A stretch of DNA of 64,000 nucleotides from the NCBI GenBank assembly GCA_905233955.1, contig CAJOFQ010000005.1:110630-174629 (forward strand), in the 5' to 3' direction. Below the pieces are notes generated by a model, which did not search any database, was not told the origin of the DNA, and saw nothing but the letters and a program-made list of their open reading frames with translations. Both the position numbers and the translations under genes were made by a program. Shown in pieces: positions 36,515-45,651 of the stretch (the first letter of the stretch is position 1; each line of letters begins with the position of its first letter). Origin of the DNA: an uncultured Lachnospiraceae bacterium. GTDB lineage: Bacteria; Bacillota; Clostridia; Lachnospirales; Lachnospiraceae.

Positions 36515-38591
36515 TCTTGTAAACCAGTTTACCAGCAACAATACGACAGGCAGACGAAATCCTTCAAATGTCAGCAATTCCAATGTAAGAGAGAACGCTT
36601 TAAAAGAGGCTCCCAAAGGTAATCAGACGCTGGCCAGCCTGCAAAAGGGTCAGGTTTTTGAGGGCAGTGTTACCCAGATGAAGGATGGCAAGGTAGTATT
36701 GTCTCTTTCCAATGGCGACACAGTAACAGCAAGGCTCGCTGAGGATGTGGCAATTAACGAAGGTGAGTCAGTATTTTTTGAAGTCAAATCTAACGAGGGT
36801 AGTCTCGTCAATATACATCCGGTTTCCATCGGAGCCAATTCCAATCCCATTTTGATGTCAGCGTTGACCTCGGCAGGTCTGGCTAACAACGATCACTATA
36901 TTTCCATGGTTGATTCTATGATGAAGGAGCAGCTTCCCATTGATTCAAAGAGTCTTGGTGAAATGGCTTCGGTTTTGGCTGAGCATCCTGATACTGATAT
37001 GGGGACCCTTATAACCATGAAAAAAGCAGGTATTCCCCTTACCAATGACATGATTCAGCAATTCTCGAATTATAAAGTCAGTGAAGGAGCAATGCTTGAT
37101 ACAGTTTCAGAATTACTGGATGGAATGGAGCAGACCTTTTTGGGCCCTGATGTAACTGCACAGGATATTACGGTCTTTGCTAAAAATCTCATGTCGATTC
37201 TTACCACAGAAGAAGGCATAATGCCGCCGCTTTTTAATGCACAAGGGGAGGCGATGCTTGTGCCTGAGGATGCGATAGAGCTTCAAAGCCAGGAAGCAGC
37301 CGCTGAGGATGCGCCGTCCATCCAGGGAGAAGAGATCATAGTTGATGAGAATGTTCAGCAGGAAGATTCTCCGGTTACAGTGCAGAATGAAAATGCAGTT
37401 TCACAGCAATTCACCGGTGAAGAAGTATTAGCTGATAATGAGACAACAGCAGCCGCAGGTTCAAAAGAACCTTTGCCCAATGAGACAGCTTCACCGCTGA
37501 ATGTTGATGGTACACCCGTTAAAAAAGACGAAGTCCTTACAAGTAAGGATATAGCTGCCTTTAAGGAACAGATATCAGGATTCCGTGAAGAGCTTTCAAT
37601 GCTGCGGGGGGATTCTTCGAATGCGAAGGCAAGCGAAATAGCTGATAATCCGATACAGAACGAAGAAAAAGCGAGTAAGGTTCTAAAGGATGCAGCTACA
37701 GAAGAAATATTACTACGCGAACAATTAGAAAGTGAACCTGAGGAAAATGGCGAAGCCAATCATAAGATTTCCGTTGTTTTAAGTGAAGCAGACAGGAATG
37801 AAATAGCTGCACTGCTTGAAAAAAACGGCATATCCACCAGGGGATTAACCGATGATAAGGGCAAGCTTAATACTGATCTTAGTACCACAGAATTAGTTAA
37901 ACAGATTATTGATAATGCTTCAGAAAATGACTCCATAAAAAAAGAAAATCTGACTGAGCTTTTCACATCAAAGTCATTTACTAATGCTTTAAAGGATGCA
38001 ATGCAGGAAAGATGGACCATATCTCCGGAAAAGGTGGCGGACAAGGAAGCTGTAAAAGAGCTGTATGCCAAAATATCAGTTGATATGGAGAGACTGTCGT
38101 CTATTGCACAGGAAGCAGCCAAAGGCAGCAATCCGATATCCCACGCAGCAGATTCGATACGCAGCAATGTTGATTTTATCAATCAGATCAACCAGGCGTA
38201 TACATATATTCAATTGCCGCTTAACATGTCAGGAGGGCAGGCCACAGGGGATTTATATGTTTTTTCCAACAAAAAAAGGCATATAGGCGAGGATGACGAG
38301 CTTTCAGCATTTTTGCATTTTGATTTGGTCCATTTAGGATCGACGGATATTTCAGTAAAGCTGAAACAAAAAAAGGTATCAACGGATTTTTATATGTCTG
38401 ACGATGAATCATTTGCCCTGGTTCAGAAGAATTTACCGATTTTACAGGAAAAGCTGGAAAAACTGGGGTATTCATGTGAACTGAAAGTATCTCAGGACGA
38501 GGAGACTGTGGATTTTGTAGATGATTTCATAAAAAGGGGTATGTCTGCGGGAGAAAGCATACACAGATATTCCTTTGATATGATGGCGTAA
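36501..38591 (+). CDS. FliK/YlqG-like protein with flagellar hook-length control C-domain
   Basis: A 696-residue protein. Residues about 50-110 form a small beta domain (QVFEGSVTQMKDGKVVLSL). The middle part (about 255-420) is acidic, low in hydrophobics and probably disordered. The last about 150 residues resemble the Flg_hook domain of FliK (YIQLPLNMSGGQATGDLYVF to LQEKLEKLGYSCELKV). Its place after rnhB and before a FlhB-tail gene matches B. subtilis rnhB-ylqG-ylqH. The ATG at 36501 follows GGAGGAGGG; an earlier ATG at 36483 lacks a site. Whether it acts in flagellar export or elsewhere is unknown. Confidence 0.8.
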   Translation: MQIFDLVNQFTSNNTTGRRNPSNVSNSNVRENALKEAPKGNQTLASLQKGQVFEGSVTQMKDGKVVLSLSNGDTVTARLAEDVAINEGESVFFEVKSNEGSLVNIHPVSIGANSNPILMSALTSAGLANNDHYISMVDSMMKEQLPIDSKSLGEMASVLAEHPDTDMGTLITMKKAGIPLTNDMIQQFSNYKVSEGAMLDTVSELLDGMEQTFLGPDVTAQDITVFAKNLMSILTTEEGIMPPLFNAQGEAMLVPEDAIELQSQEAAAEDAPSIQGEEIIVDENVQQEDSPVTVQNENAVSQQFTGEEVLADNETTAAAGSKEPLPNETASPLNVDGTPVKKDEVLTSKDIAAFKEQISGFREELSMLRGDSSNAKASEIADNPIQNEEKASKVLKDAATEEILLREQLESEPEENGEANHKISVVLSEADRNEIAALLEKNGISTRGLTDDKGKLNTDLSTTELVKQIIDNASENDSIKKENLTELFTSKSFTNALKDAMQERWTISPEKVADKEAVKELYAKISVDMERLSSIAQEAAKGSNPISHAADSIRSNVDFINQINQAYTYIQLPLNMSGGQATGDLYVFSNKKRHIGEDDELSAFLHFDLVHLGSTDISVKLKQKKVSTDFYMSDDESFALVQKNLPILQEKLEKLGYSCELKVSQDEETVDFVDDFIKRGMSAGESIHRYSFDMMA

Positions 38592-38600
38592 GGCGTGAAT

Positions 38601-38930
38601 ATGGCAAGCAGACAGAGTGAACAATTTAAAACTAAGGATCCTAAGGACCTGACAGCGGTTGCCCTGGCCTATGAACCCGGAGATGATGCTCCCAGAATTC
38701 TGGCTACAGGCAAGGGGCATATTGCACAGCGTATTGTAGAGGAAGCCGAAGCCAGTGATGTGCCCTTATACCAGGACAGTCAACTGGCAGAGACCCTTTC
38801 GGCTCTGGAAATAGGGGACGCTATCCCTCCGGAATTGTACGAAGTTGTGGCACAGATCCTGGTCTTTGTCGATGGTATGGACAAGGTAAAATCCAAGCTT
38901 GACGCCTCAGGAGTCCATGGGCGGGTATAA
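38601..38930 (+). CDS. FlhB C-terminal-like protein (YlqH family)
   Basis: A 109-residue soluble protein equivalent to the cytoplasmic tail of the type III export switch FlhB/YscU after its NPTH cleavage site. Visible are DLTAVALAYEPGDDAPRILATGKG and IPLYQDSQLAETL-type and IPPELYEVVAQIL motifs of that domain. The membrane part and NPTH are absent. With the upstream FliK-like gene it forms the same pair as ylqG-ylqH; FliK and FlhB interact in flagellar export, so a functional pair is plausible. The ATG at 38601 follows AAGG by 7 nt; GTG 38595 is an alternative. Confidence 0.88.
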   Translation: MASRQSEQFKTKDPKDLTAVALAYEPGDDAPRILATGKGHIAQRIVEEAEASDVPLYQDSQLAETLSALEIGDAIPPELYEVVAQILVFVDGMDKVKSKLDASGVHGRV

Positions 38931-38945
38931 AGGAGCATAGATTAA

Positions 38946-39311
38946 GTGGCTAATAACCGTACAACAGGAAGTCAGTATGAAAAATTGGCTGCCAAATTCC
39001 TCGCCCAAAAAGGATACCGGATTTTAGAGCAGAATTACAGGATCAGAAGCGGTGAGGTGGATATTATCGCCTGGCATAATGATACCCTGGTGATATGTGA
39101 GGTCAAATACCGCAGAAGCTTGGCTAACGGAAGTCCATTTGAGGCGGTTGATTACAGAAAGCAAAGACAGATTTCAAAGGTAACTGCCCAGTATTTAGTA
39201 TACAGGGGTTTTGGATCAGAGGTTCCGGTGAGGTTTGATGTTATCGGAATTTCAGGGAATGGTAAAATAGATCATATAGAAAACGCTTTTGAGTTTTGTT
39301 ATGGCAGATAA
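38946..39311 (+). CDS. yraN: YraN family (UPF0102) endonuclease-like protein
   Basis: A 121-residue restriction-endonuclease-fold protein. The PD-(D/E)xK-like core is GEVDIIAWHNDTLVICEVKYRR with the family Glu, Asp, Glu and Lys in order; YEKLAAKFLAQKGYRILEQNYR forms the N-terminal helix part. Its biological role is not established. Start is GTG 38946 with AAAGGAG 9 nt upstream. It commonly lies after rnhB in bacteria, as here (two genes later). It overlaps the next gene by 11 nt. Confidence 0.93.
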   Translation: MANNRTTGSQYEKLAAKFLAQKGYRILEQNYRIRSGEVDIIAWHNDTLVICEVKYRRSLANGSPFEAVDYRKQRQISKVTAQYLVYRGFGSEVPVRFDVIGISGNGKIDHIENAFEFCYGR

Positions 39312-40620
39312 TAATTCTTCGCATCGCATCACATCAGTTTCAGAAGGTTCCCCGGCTGCAAGGTACGGCATACGCCCCGGTGACGAGCTAATATCTGTTA
39401 ATGGACATGAGCTTGTGGATATCTTTGATTATCATTATTATTCTGACGATGAACGCCTGGAGCTTACAATATCCAGAAACGGCAAAAAGGGGAGGGTAAT
39501 AATAGAAAAGGAGCCTGGGGAGGATACCGGGCTGTTATTTGAAAATGGACTTCTGGATGATTACAGGTCATGTAAAAACGCCTGTGTCTTTTGCTTTATA
39601 GATCAGATGCCGCCTGGCATGAGGGATACCTTGTATTTTAAGGATGACGACACAAGGCTGTCTTTTTTGCAGGGTAACTATGTAACACTTACAAACATGA
39701 AGGATGAGGATCTGGACAGAATAATAGGCTACCATCTGGCGCCTATTAATGTGTCAGTTCATACTACTAATCCCAAGCTTAGATGCAGGATGCTTAACAA
39801 TCGTTTTGCGGGAGATATTATGGACAAGATGCGCCGCATAGCCAATGCGCATCTTGAGATGAATGCCCAGATTGTCCTTTGTAAGGGGCTGAATGACGGT
39901 AGCGAGTTAGAGCGTACCATATCTGATCTTCTGACACTTACTCCCCAGCTTAGGAGCCTGTCCGTGGTTCCGGTGGGTATCACAAAATACCGCAAGGGGC
40001 TGTATCCGCTGGAGAGTTTTTCCCAAAAGGACGCTAAGGCTGTACTATCCGTAATCCGTAAGTGGCAGGATATATCACTAAAAAAATGCAACAGGCATTT
40101 TGTTCACGCTTCAGATGAATGGTATTTGCTGGCAAGGGAGCATCTGCCGGCTCAGGAAACCTATGATGGCTATCTTCAATTGGAAAATGGCGTAGGAATG
40201 CTAAGGCTTCTGGAAAGAGAATTTGTGTATGCTCTTGCACATACCAAAAGACCCCTGCTGAAAAGAAGACAGCATGTTTCCATAGCAACCGGCAGGCTGG
40301 CAGCGCCTTTTGTAAAAAGGCTTTGCGCACTTGCCCAAAGAAGATACCCTGACATTAGTGTTACAGTTTATCCTATTCGTAATGATTTTTTTGGAGAGAA
40401 GATCACAGTTTCAGGGCTTATTACGGGAAGTGACCTGATAAGCCAGCTAAAGGGAAAAAAGCTGGGGAAAAAGCTGCTGCTTCCCCAGAATATGTTCAGA
40501 GCCGGTGAAGAGGTATTTTTGGACGATATTACCTGTGATGATGTGAGTGCTGCTTTACAAGTTCGGGTACATATTGTAAAATCAGACGGTCAGTCATTGT
40601 TAGATGCGCTGATCAAATGA
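39301..40620 (+). CDS. DUF512 radical-SAM-like protein with N-terminal PDZ domain
   Basis: A 439-residue protein. The first about 65 residues form a PDZ-like domain (SPAARYGIRPGDELISVNGHEL). A cysteine motif CKNACVFCFIDQ (CxxxCxxC) near residues 93-104 would hold a [4Fe-4S] cluster as in radical SAM enzymes. The C-terminal half is the DUF512 domain (TGRLAAPFVKRL). The family is widespread next to der in Clostridia and its reaction is unknown. ATG 39301 is preferred over TTG 39289; the ribosome site is weak, which fits coupling to yraN. It is followed by der after 39 nt. Confidence 0.9.
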   Translation: MADNNSSHRITSVSEGSPAARYGIRPGDELISVNGHELVDIFDYHYYSDDERLELTISRNGKKGRVIIEKEPGEDTGLLFENGLLDDYRSCKNACVFCFIDQMPPGMRDTLYFKDDDTRLSFLQGNYVTLTNMKDEDLDRIIGYHLAPINVSVHTTNPKLRCRMLNNRFAGDIMDKMRRIANAHLEMNAQIVLCKGLNDGSELERTISDLLTLTPQLRSLSVVPVGITKYRKGLYPLESFSQKDAKAVLSVIRKWQDISLKKCNRHFVHASDEWYLLAREHLPAQETYDGYLQLENGVGMLRLLEREFVYALAHTKRPLLKRRQHVSIATGRLAAPFVKRLCALAQRRYPDISVTVYPIRNDFFGEKITVSGLITGSDLISQLKGKKLGKKLLLPQNMFRAGEEVFLDDITCDDVSAALQVRVHIVKSDGQSLLDALIK

Positions 40621-40659
40621 TGCAGATATGCAAATAGAACAGGAAGCATTATTACAGCT

Positions 40660-41982
40660 ATGAGTAAACCAATAGTCGCGATCGTTGGCAGGCCTAATGT
40701 GGGTAAATCCACTCTATTCAACGCCATAGCAGGAGAGCGGATCGCCATTGTAAAAGATACTCCCGGAATTACGAGAGACAGAATATATGCCCAGGTTTCC
40801 TGGCTGAATTATAATTTTACACTTATTGATACCGGAGGGATTGAGCCGGATTCCAAGGATATATTGTTATCCAGGATGAGGGAACAGGCTGAGATAGCAA
40901 TTGCTACGGCTGATGTGATACTGTTTTTAGCTGATGCCAGGCAGGGAATGGTGGATCAGGATACCAAGGTATGCGATATGCTGAGGCGATCCCACAAGCC
41001 TGTAGTTTTGGCAATCAACAAGGTTGATAATTTTGACAAGCAGATGCCGGATGTATATGAGTTTTATAACCTGGGGTTAGGAGATCCCTTTCCCGTTTCT
41101 GCAACAGGCAAGCTTGGCTTTGGAGAACTGTTGGACGAGGTGGTGTCTCATTTTCCTGAGGGCTCGGATGTGGAAGAGGAGGATGAAACACCCAGGATTG
41201 CGATAGTGGGCAAGCCCAATGTAGGAAAATCCTCTCTTGTCAACCGTCTGCTTGGAGAAGAAAGGGTAATAGTTTCAGATATTGCCGGAACGACAAGGGA
41301 TTCAGTTGATTCAAGGGTCAAGTATCACGGAAGGGACTATATCCTGGTGGATACGGCCGGACTTCGCAGAAAGAGCCGGATTAAGGAAGAGCTGGAGCAC
41401 TACATGATTATAAGGGCCGTAGCGGCCGTTGAAAAATCAGATGTAGTGATCCTGCTGATAGACGCAACCGAAGGCGTAAGTGAACAGGATGCCAAGATTG
41501 CAGGTATTGCCCATGAAAGAGGCAAGGGCATACTGATATGTGTCAACAAGTGGGATGCTATCGAAAAGAACAACAGCACTGTCCGGGAATTTGAAGAAAA
41601 GATCAGATCGACGCTTTCGTTTATGTCCTATGCTGATATAGTGTTTATTTCAGCCAAGACAGGGCAGAGAACAGGTAATCTGTATGACAGACTGGATGTA
41701 ATTATTGCCAATAATTCCATGCGGATTGCCACAGGCGTATTGAATGAGATAATAACTGAGGCCTGCGCAATGCAGCAGCCTCCCTCTGACAAGGGCAAGC
41801 GTCTGAAGATCTTTTATGTGACACAGGTTTCAGTGAAGCCTCCTGCCTTTGTTATATTCGTTAACGATAAAAAGCTCGCTCACTTTTCATATATCAGGTA
41901 TCTGGAGAATCAGATCCGAGAAGCCTTTGGTTTCAGAGGCACATCATTAAAATTTATCGTAAGAGAGAGGAAGGAAGGGTAA
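40660..41982 (+). CDS. der: Ribosome biogenesis GTPase Der (EngA)
   Basis: A 440-residue protein with tandem GTPase domains and a C-terminal KH-like domain, needed for 50S assembly. The first G domain has GRPNVGKSTLFNA near residue 11, DTGGI and NKVD; the second has GKPNVGKSSLVNR near 183, DTAGL and NKWD. An acidic linker (EGSDVEEEDETP) joins them. Length is normal. It is followed by plsY one base after the stop, so the two are coupled. Confidence 0.98.
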   Translation: MSKPIVAIVGRPNVGKSTLFNAIAGERIAIVKDTPGITRDRIYAQVSWLNYNFTLIDTGGIEPDSKDILLSRMREQAEIAIATADVILFLADARQGMVDQDTKVCDMLRRSHKPVVLAINKVDNFDKQMPDVYEFYNLGLGDPFPVSATGKLGFGELLDEVVSHFPEGSDVEEEDETPRIAIVGKPNVGKSSLVNRLLGEERVIVSDIAGTTRDSVDSRVKYHGRDYILVDTAGLRRKSRIKEELEHYMIIRAVAAVEKSDVVILLIDATEGVSEQDAKIAGIAHERGKGILICVNKWDAIEKNNSTVREFEEKIRSTLSFMSYADIVFISAKTGQRTGNLYDRLDVIIANNSMRIATGVLNEIITEACAMQQPPSDKGKRLKIFYVTQVSVKPPAFVIFVNDKKLAHFSYIRYLENQIREAFGFRGTSLKFIVRERKEG

Positions 41983-41983
41983 T

Positions 41984-42625
41984 ATGATTGCTGCCAGGTT
42001 GATATCTCTTGCGATAGGCTACTGTTTTGGCATGATATTGATAGGATACCTGCTTGGTAAGCTTGCGCATATTGATATACGCAAGGAAGGCAGTGGTAAT
42101 GTAGGGACTACTAACGCCACAAGGGTCCTTGGAGCCAAGGCAGGGCTGATCACTTTGATATTTGATATATCCAAGGGACTTGTTGCCGCAGGAGTGGTAT
42201 GGTTGTTGTTTCGCAGCAGGTTTCCTGACGATATAAGACTTTTGATGGTTTATGCGTCATTTGGAAGCATGATCGGACATGATTTTCCTGTTTATCTTGG
42301 TTTCAAGGGCGGAAAAGGTGTAGCGACAGGGATAGCATTTTTCTTTGTAACGCTGCCACCGGGAGTACCGCTTCTGGTTCTGGCATTTATTATTATTGTG
42401 GCAGTTACAAAATATGTTTCATTAGCCTCTATCACAGGAGCCGTTTTGGCATTGATAGAGATATTTGTTTTTGATCGTGCCGGGCTGCTTGATTACAAGG
42501 GAGGACAGCTTACGGAGGTTGTAATATTGGTTGCGGCTGCGGTAGTAATACTTATCGTCAAGCACAGGGCTAATATAGGAAGATTGATTGCAGGGACCGA
42601 GAATCGTTTCTCGCTTCATAAATGA
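41984..42625 (+). CDS. plsY: Glycerol-3-phosphate acyltransferase PlsY
   Basis: A 213-residue membrane protein with about five helices that transfers the acyl group from acyl-phosphate to glycerol-3-phosphate, the first step of phospholipid synthesis. Conserved loops are KEGSGNVGTTNATRVLG near residue 35, HDFPVYLGFKGGKGVATG near 100 and the ending HRANIGRLIAGTENR. It lies just before gpsA, which makes its substrate glycerol-3-phosphate, a meaningful pairing. GAAGGAAGGG precedes the ATG. Confidence 0.97.
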   Translation: MIAARLISLAIGYCFGMILIGYLLGKLAHIDIRKEGSGNVGTTNATRVLGAKAGLITLIFDISKGLVAAGVVWLLFRSRFPDDIRLLMVYASFGSMIGHDFPVYLGFKGGKGVATGIAFFFVTLPPGVPLLVLAFIIIVAVTKYVSLASITGAVLALIEIFVFDRAGLLDYKGGQLTEVVILVAAAVVILIVKHRANIGRLIAGTENRFSLHK

Positions 42626-42635
42626 GAGGAATACA

Positions 42636-43640
42636 ATGGCAGATATAGCGGTTATTGGTGCAGGAAGCTGGGGAAGTGCTCTTGCCACCTTGTTGGTTAA
42701 AAACGGACATAGCGTTGTTCTATGGGCGTATCTGGACAGTGAGAAGGATACAATATTAAACACAAGGCGCCATCCCAATCTGGGTGATGCGATAATACCT
42801 GACGAATTGGATGTAACGACGGACTTAGAGACAGCCTGCAGCAATAAAGAGCTTATAGTTATGGCGGTTCCATCCACAGCGACCCGTGCTACAGCCAGAA
42901 ACATCAGTGGATTCATCAAACCCGGGCAGAGAATAATCACTGTGTCCAAGGGCATAGAAGAGAATACACTTAAGAGCCAGTGTGAAATAATAGAAGATGA
43001 GATTCCAAATGCGCAGGTTGGAATATTAAGCGGTCCGTCTCATGCGGAGGAAGTGATCAGAGCCCTTCCTGCAGCGGTAGTTGCTGGATCAAAGGATAAG
43101 GAGCTTGCGGATTTTACCCAGGAGCTGTTCATGAACGATTACTTCAGGGTATATACCAGCAGCGATGTACACGGTATAGAGATAGGTGGTTCGCTTAAAA
43201 ATGTTATCGCCCTTGCGGCAGGAATGTCAGACGGTCTGGAATTCGGAGATAACGCCAGAGCTGCTCTTATGACAAGAGGAATAAAGGAAATATCAGCTCT
43301 TGCCAAGGCAATGGGAGGTATGCCGGAGACACTGTTTGGCCTTACGGGAATTGGAGATCTGATAGTGACCTGCTCATCAGTACACAGCCGCAATCATACG
43401 GCCGGATTCTATATTGGTCAGGGAATGGATCCTGATGAGGCAATGAAGAAGGTCAAAATGGTAGTTGAGGGAGTGTATTCAACCAAGGCGGCCTGCTCTT
43501 TAGGGGCCAAATATAATATTGAGTTACCCATTATTTCGGCAGTCAACGATGTATTATTTGAGCACAAATCCGCCAGAGAGGCAGTAACAGATTTGATGCA
43601 TAGAGATAAAAAAAGCGAAGTAGAGGGAATGTCATGGTAG
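42636..43640 (+). CDS. gpsA: NAD(P)-dependent glycerol-3-phosphate dehydrogenase
   Basis: A 334-residue cytosolic enzyme reducing dihydroxyacetone phosphate to sn-glycerol-3-phosphate for PlsY. The Rossmann motif GAGSWGSALA is near residues 8-17; SGPSHAEEV, the catalytic Lys in GGSLKNVIALAAG, and FGLTGIGDL with RNHTAGFYIGQG follow. ATG 42636 is chosen because GAGAGGA precedes it and the Rossmann fold starts right after; an upstream in-frame ATG at 42588 lies within plsY. Its end overlaps dut by 7 nt. Confidence 0.97.
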   Translation: MADIAVIGAGSWGSALATLLVKNGHSVVLWAYLDSEKDTILNTRRHPNLGDAIIPDELDVTTDLETACSNKELIVMAVPSTATRATARNISGFIKPGQRIITVSKGIEENTLKSQCEIIEDEIPNAQVGILSGPSHAEEVIRALPAAVVAGSKDKELADFTQELFMNDYFRVYTSSDVHGIEIGGSLKNVIALAAGMSDGLEFGDNARAALMTRGIKEISALAKAMGGMPETLFGLTGIGDLIVTCSSVHSRNHTAGFYIGQGMDPDEAMKKVKMVVEGVYSTKAACSLGAKYNIELPIISAVNDVLFEHKSAREAVTDLMHRDKKSEVEGMSW

Positions 43641-44071
43641 TATCAATCCAGAGGATCAGAGAAAATGCCGTCATACCCACACGAGGCAGCCAGTCGGCAG
43701 CCGGATATGATCTTTCGGCAGCTATTGATGGAGAGGTCAGTATTAAGCCTGACGAAACGGTTTTAATACCTACAGGTTTAAAGATTGCAATCCCTGAAGG
43801 ATATTTTGGAGGGATCTTTGCCAGAAGCGGTTTGGCTACAAAGGAAGGCTTAAGACCAGCAAACTGCGTGGGGGTTATTGATGCAGATTATCGTGGAGAG
43901 CTTTTGGTATCGCTGCATAATGACAGTAAGGTTATAAGAGCAGTTACTCCGGGAGAGAGGATAGCTCAGCTTGTTATTTTACCATTTTTGGCAGTTTCAT
44001 TCAGCGAGCAGGATGAATTGGATGGCACAGTGCGCGGTGAGGCAGGGTTCGGTTCCACCGGATTAGACTAG
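43634..44071 (+). CDS. dut: dUTP diphosphatase
   Basis: A 145-residue trimeric dUTPase that hydrolyses dUTP to dUMP and keeps uracil out of DNA. All five motifs are visible: AAGYDLSAA, FARSGLA, GVIDADYRGEL with the catalytic Asp, PGERIAQLVILP and the C-terminal GEAGFGSTG arm. It overlaps the gpsA end by 7 nt, with AGAGGGAAT as ribosome site. A phosphoribosyltransferase-fold gene follows after 42 nt. Confidence 0.97.
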   Translation: MVVSIQRIRENAVIPTRGSQSAAGYDLSAAIDGEVSIKPDETVLIPTGLKIAIPEGYFGGIFARSGLATKEGLRPANCVGVIDADYRGELLVSLHNDSKVIRAVTPGERIAQLVILPFLAVSFSEQDELDGTVRGEAGFGSTGLD

Positions 44072-44113
44072 AAGTGCATTGTAACAATACAACACGAAAA
44101 GGGGGTATCACAC

Positions 44114-44770
44114 ATGGCGGATACAATTCGCGATCGTATGGTCAAGTTCTACGCAAAGGATGACAGAAGAATAGCGGTAAATGCCACACAGGGGCACTTT
44201 GCCACCAGTCAGTCCCATATCAATTATTATATTGATATAACCCGCATGAAGGTGCGTATCAGTGAGGCTGAGGAAGCTGCCAGATGTCTTCGTGATAAGA
44301 TGCTTCACAGAGTAATGGTTGCGGATACAATTGTTTGCCTCGATGGAACAGAGGTTATTGGAGGTTTTCTGGCACAGGAGCTGATAAAGAACGACTTCCA
44401 GAGCACCAACAAGCACGATACCATGTATGTGGCACAGCCCGAAGAAAACAGTATTCATCAGTTCATGTTCAGAGAGAACATAAGATTTGCCATAGAGGGC
44501 AAGCATGTGCTGGTAATGGTGGCTACAATGACCACTGGTGAGACAGTGCGAAGAAGTATTGAATGTATTGAGTACTATGGTGGAACAGTACAGGCTGTAG
44601 TCGCTATATTCTCGACGATGCAGCAGATAGGCAATGTCCAGATTTACTCATTATTCAACGAGGATGATTTCCCCGGCTATTCTACATTTGCCCAGTTTGA
44701 ATGCCCGTACTGCACCAGGGGAATTCCTATTGAAGCCATGGTTAACGGTTACGGCTACGCCAAGCTGTAG
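44114..44770 (+). CDS. Phosphoribosyltransferase-fold protein with degenerate PRPP loop
   Basis: A 218-residue protein whose order of strands resembles type I phosphoribosyltransferases such as PyrE. The PRPP loop region reads HVLVMVATMTTGETVRRSI near residues 136-154. In active enzymes the strand before TTG carries two acidic residues (DDV or EDV); here these positions are Val-Ala, so PRPP-Mg binding is doubtful. The C-terminus carries a CPYC pair. TIRDRMVKFYAKDDRRIAVN at the start has no family mark I recognise. AAAAGGGGG precedes the ATG. A regulatory role or an unusual substrate is possible; I cannot assign a reaction. Confidence 0.65.
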   Translation: MADTIRDRMVKFYAKDDRRIAVNATQGHFATSQSHINYYIDITRMKVRISEAEEAARCLRDKMLHRVMVADTIVCLDGTEVIGGFLAQELIKNDFQSTNKHDTMYVAQPEENSIHQFMFRENIRFAIEGKHVLVMVATMTTGETVRRSIECIEYYGGTVQAVVAIFSTMQQIGNVQIYSLFNEDDFPGYSTFAQFECPYCTRGIPIEAMVNGYGYAKL

Positions 44771-44790
44771 GGGTGTCATTATCGGTGAAC

Positions 44791-44847
44791 CACAAGATTT
44801 TGTGTTTAACTCTTGAAATTTGACACAAATACGACTATACTTTGTGT
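44791..44847 (+). promoter_or_regulatory. CACAA/TTGTG inverted repeats around the scpA promoter
   Basis: CACAA-GATT-TTGTG (44791-44804) and ACACAAA-N11-TTTGTGT (44823-44847). The second is centred on the -10 region of the scpA promoter. They share the same half-site and look like paired operators. Confidence 0.5.
44813..44841 (+). promoter_or_regulatory. Promoter of scpA
   Basis: TTGAAA (44813-44818), 17-nt spacer, TATACT (44836-44841), about 50 nt before the scpA ATG. Confidence 0.7.
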
Positions 44848-44891
44848 TTGGGTGTAATTGAGATATTATAACAAACAGGAGATAGTTGTAA

Positions 44892-45647
44892 ATGGAGCTT
44901 GAGGTAAAGCTGGAGGTTTTTGAGGGTCCGCTGGATCTGTTACTGCATCTTATAGATAAGAATAAGGTCGATATCTACGACATACCTATTGCCGAGATTA
45001 CCGATCAATATCTGGAATATGTTGACGAGATGAAGCGCCGGGATCTGGATATTATGAGTGAATTTCTGGTGATGGCTGCTACGCTGCTCTCAATAAAAGC
45101 CAAGATGCTGCTGCCTCATGAAGAGGATGAGGAAGAAGAGGATGTTGATCCAAGAGCAGAGCTTGTTCAAAAGATAGTAGAGTACAAAATGTATCGCTGT
45201 ATCTCAGGACAGCTTAAGGATCTTCAGGTCGACGCGGATCAGGTGTTCTACAAGCTGCCATCTATACCCAATGAGGTGATGTCCTATGAAGAACCTGTTG
45301 ATGTTGATACATTAATCAACGACCTTACGCTCCAAAAGCTCAACAATATTTTTCAAGAGCTGCTGCGCAGACAGAAGGGGAGGATTGACCCTATCCGTTC
45401 AAGGTTTGGTCAGATACGCCAGGAGGATGTTTCTCTGGAGGATAAGGTTGTCTTTCTGTCCGAATTCGGTAAAAAGCACAGACATTTTTCCTTTAGACAG
45501 CTTTTGGCCAAGCAGAGCACCAAAACTGAGGTTATTGTCACATTTTTGGCTGTATTAGAGCTTATCCGTTCAGGAGACATACTGATCAGGCAGGATCGTA
45601 TATTCGATGATATTGAGATCAGCTATCGTGGTCAGGAGGCGGCATAA
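44892..45647 (+). CDS. scpA: Segregation and condensation protein ScpA
   Basis: A 251-residue kleisin that links SMC heads in the bacterial condensin. The N-terminal LEVFEGPLDLLLHLIDKNKVDIYDIPI is the family hallmark; an acidic loop (DEEEEDVDP) lies near residue 80, and a winged-helix C-terminus (TEVIVTFLAVLELIRSGDI) contacts SMC. It starts the scpA-scpB unit under its own promoter. scpB begins 4 nt after its stop, with AGGAGG inside the scpA end. Confidence 0.97.
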   Translation: MELEVKLEVFEGPLDLLLHLIDKNKVDIYDIPIAEITDQYLEYVDEMKRRDLDIMSEFLVMAATLLSIKAKMLLPHEEDEEEEDVDPRAELVQKIVEYKMYRCISGQLKDLQVDADQVFYKLPSIPNEVMSYEEPVDVDTLINDLTLQKLNNIFQELLRRQKGRIDPIRSRFGQIRQEDVSLEDKVVFLSEFGKKHRHFSFRQLLAKQSTKTEVIVTFLAVLELIRSGDILIRQDRIFDDIEISYRGQEAA

Positions 45648-45651
45648 TCGG

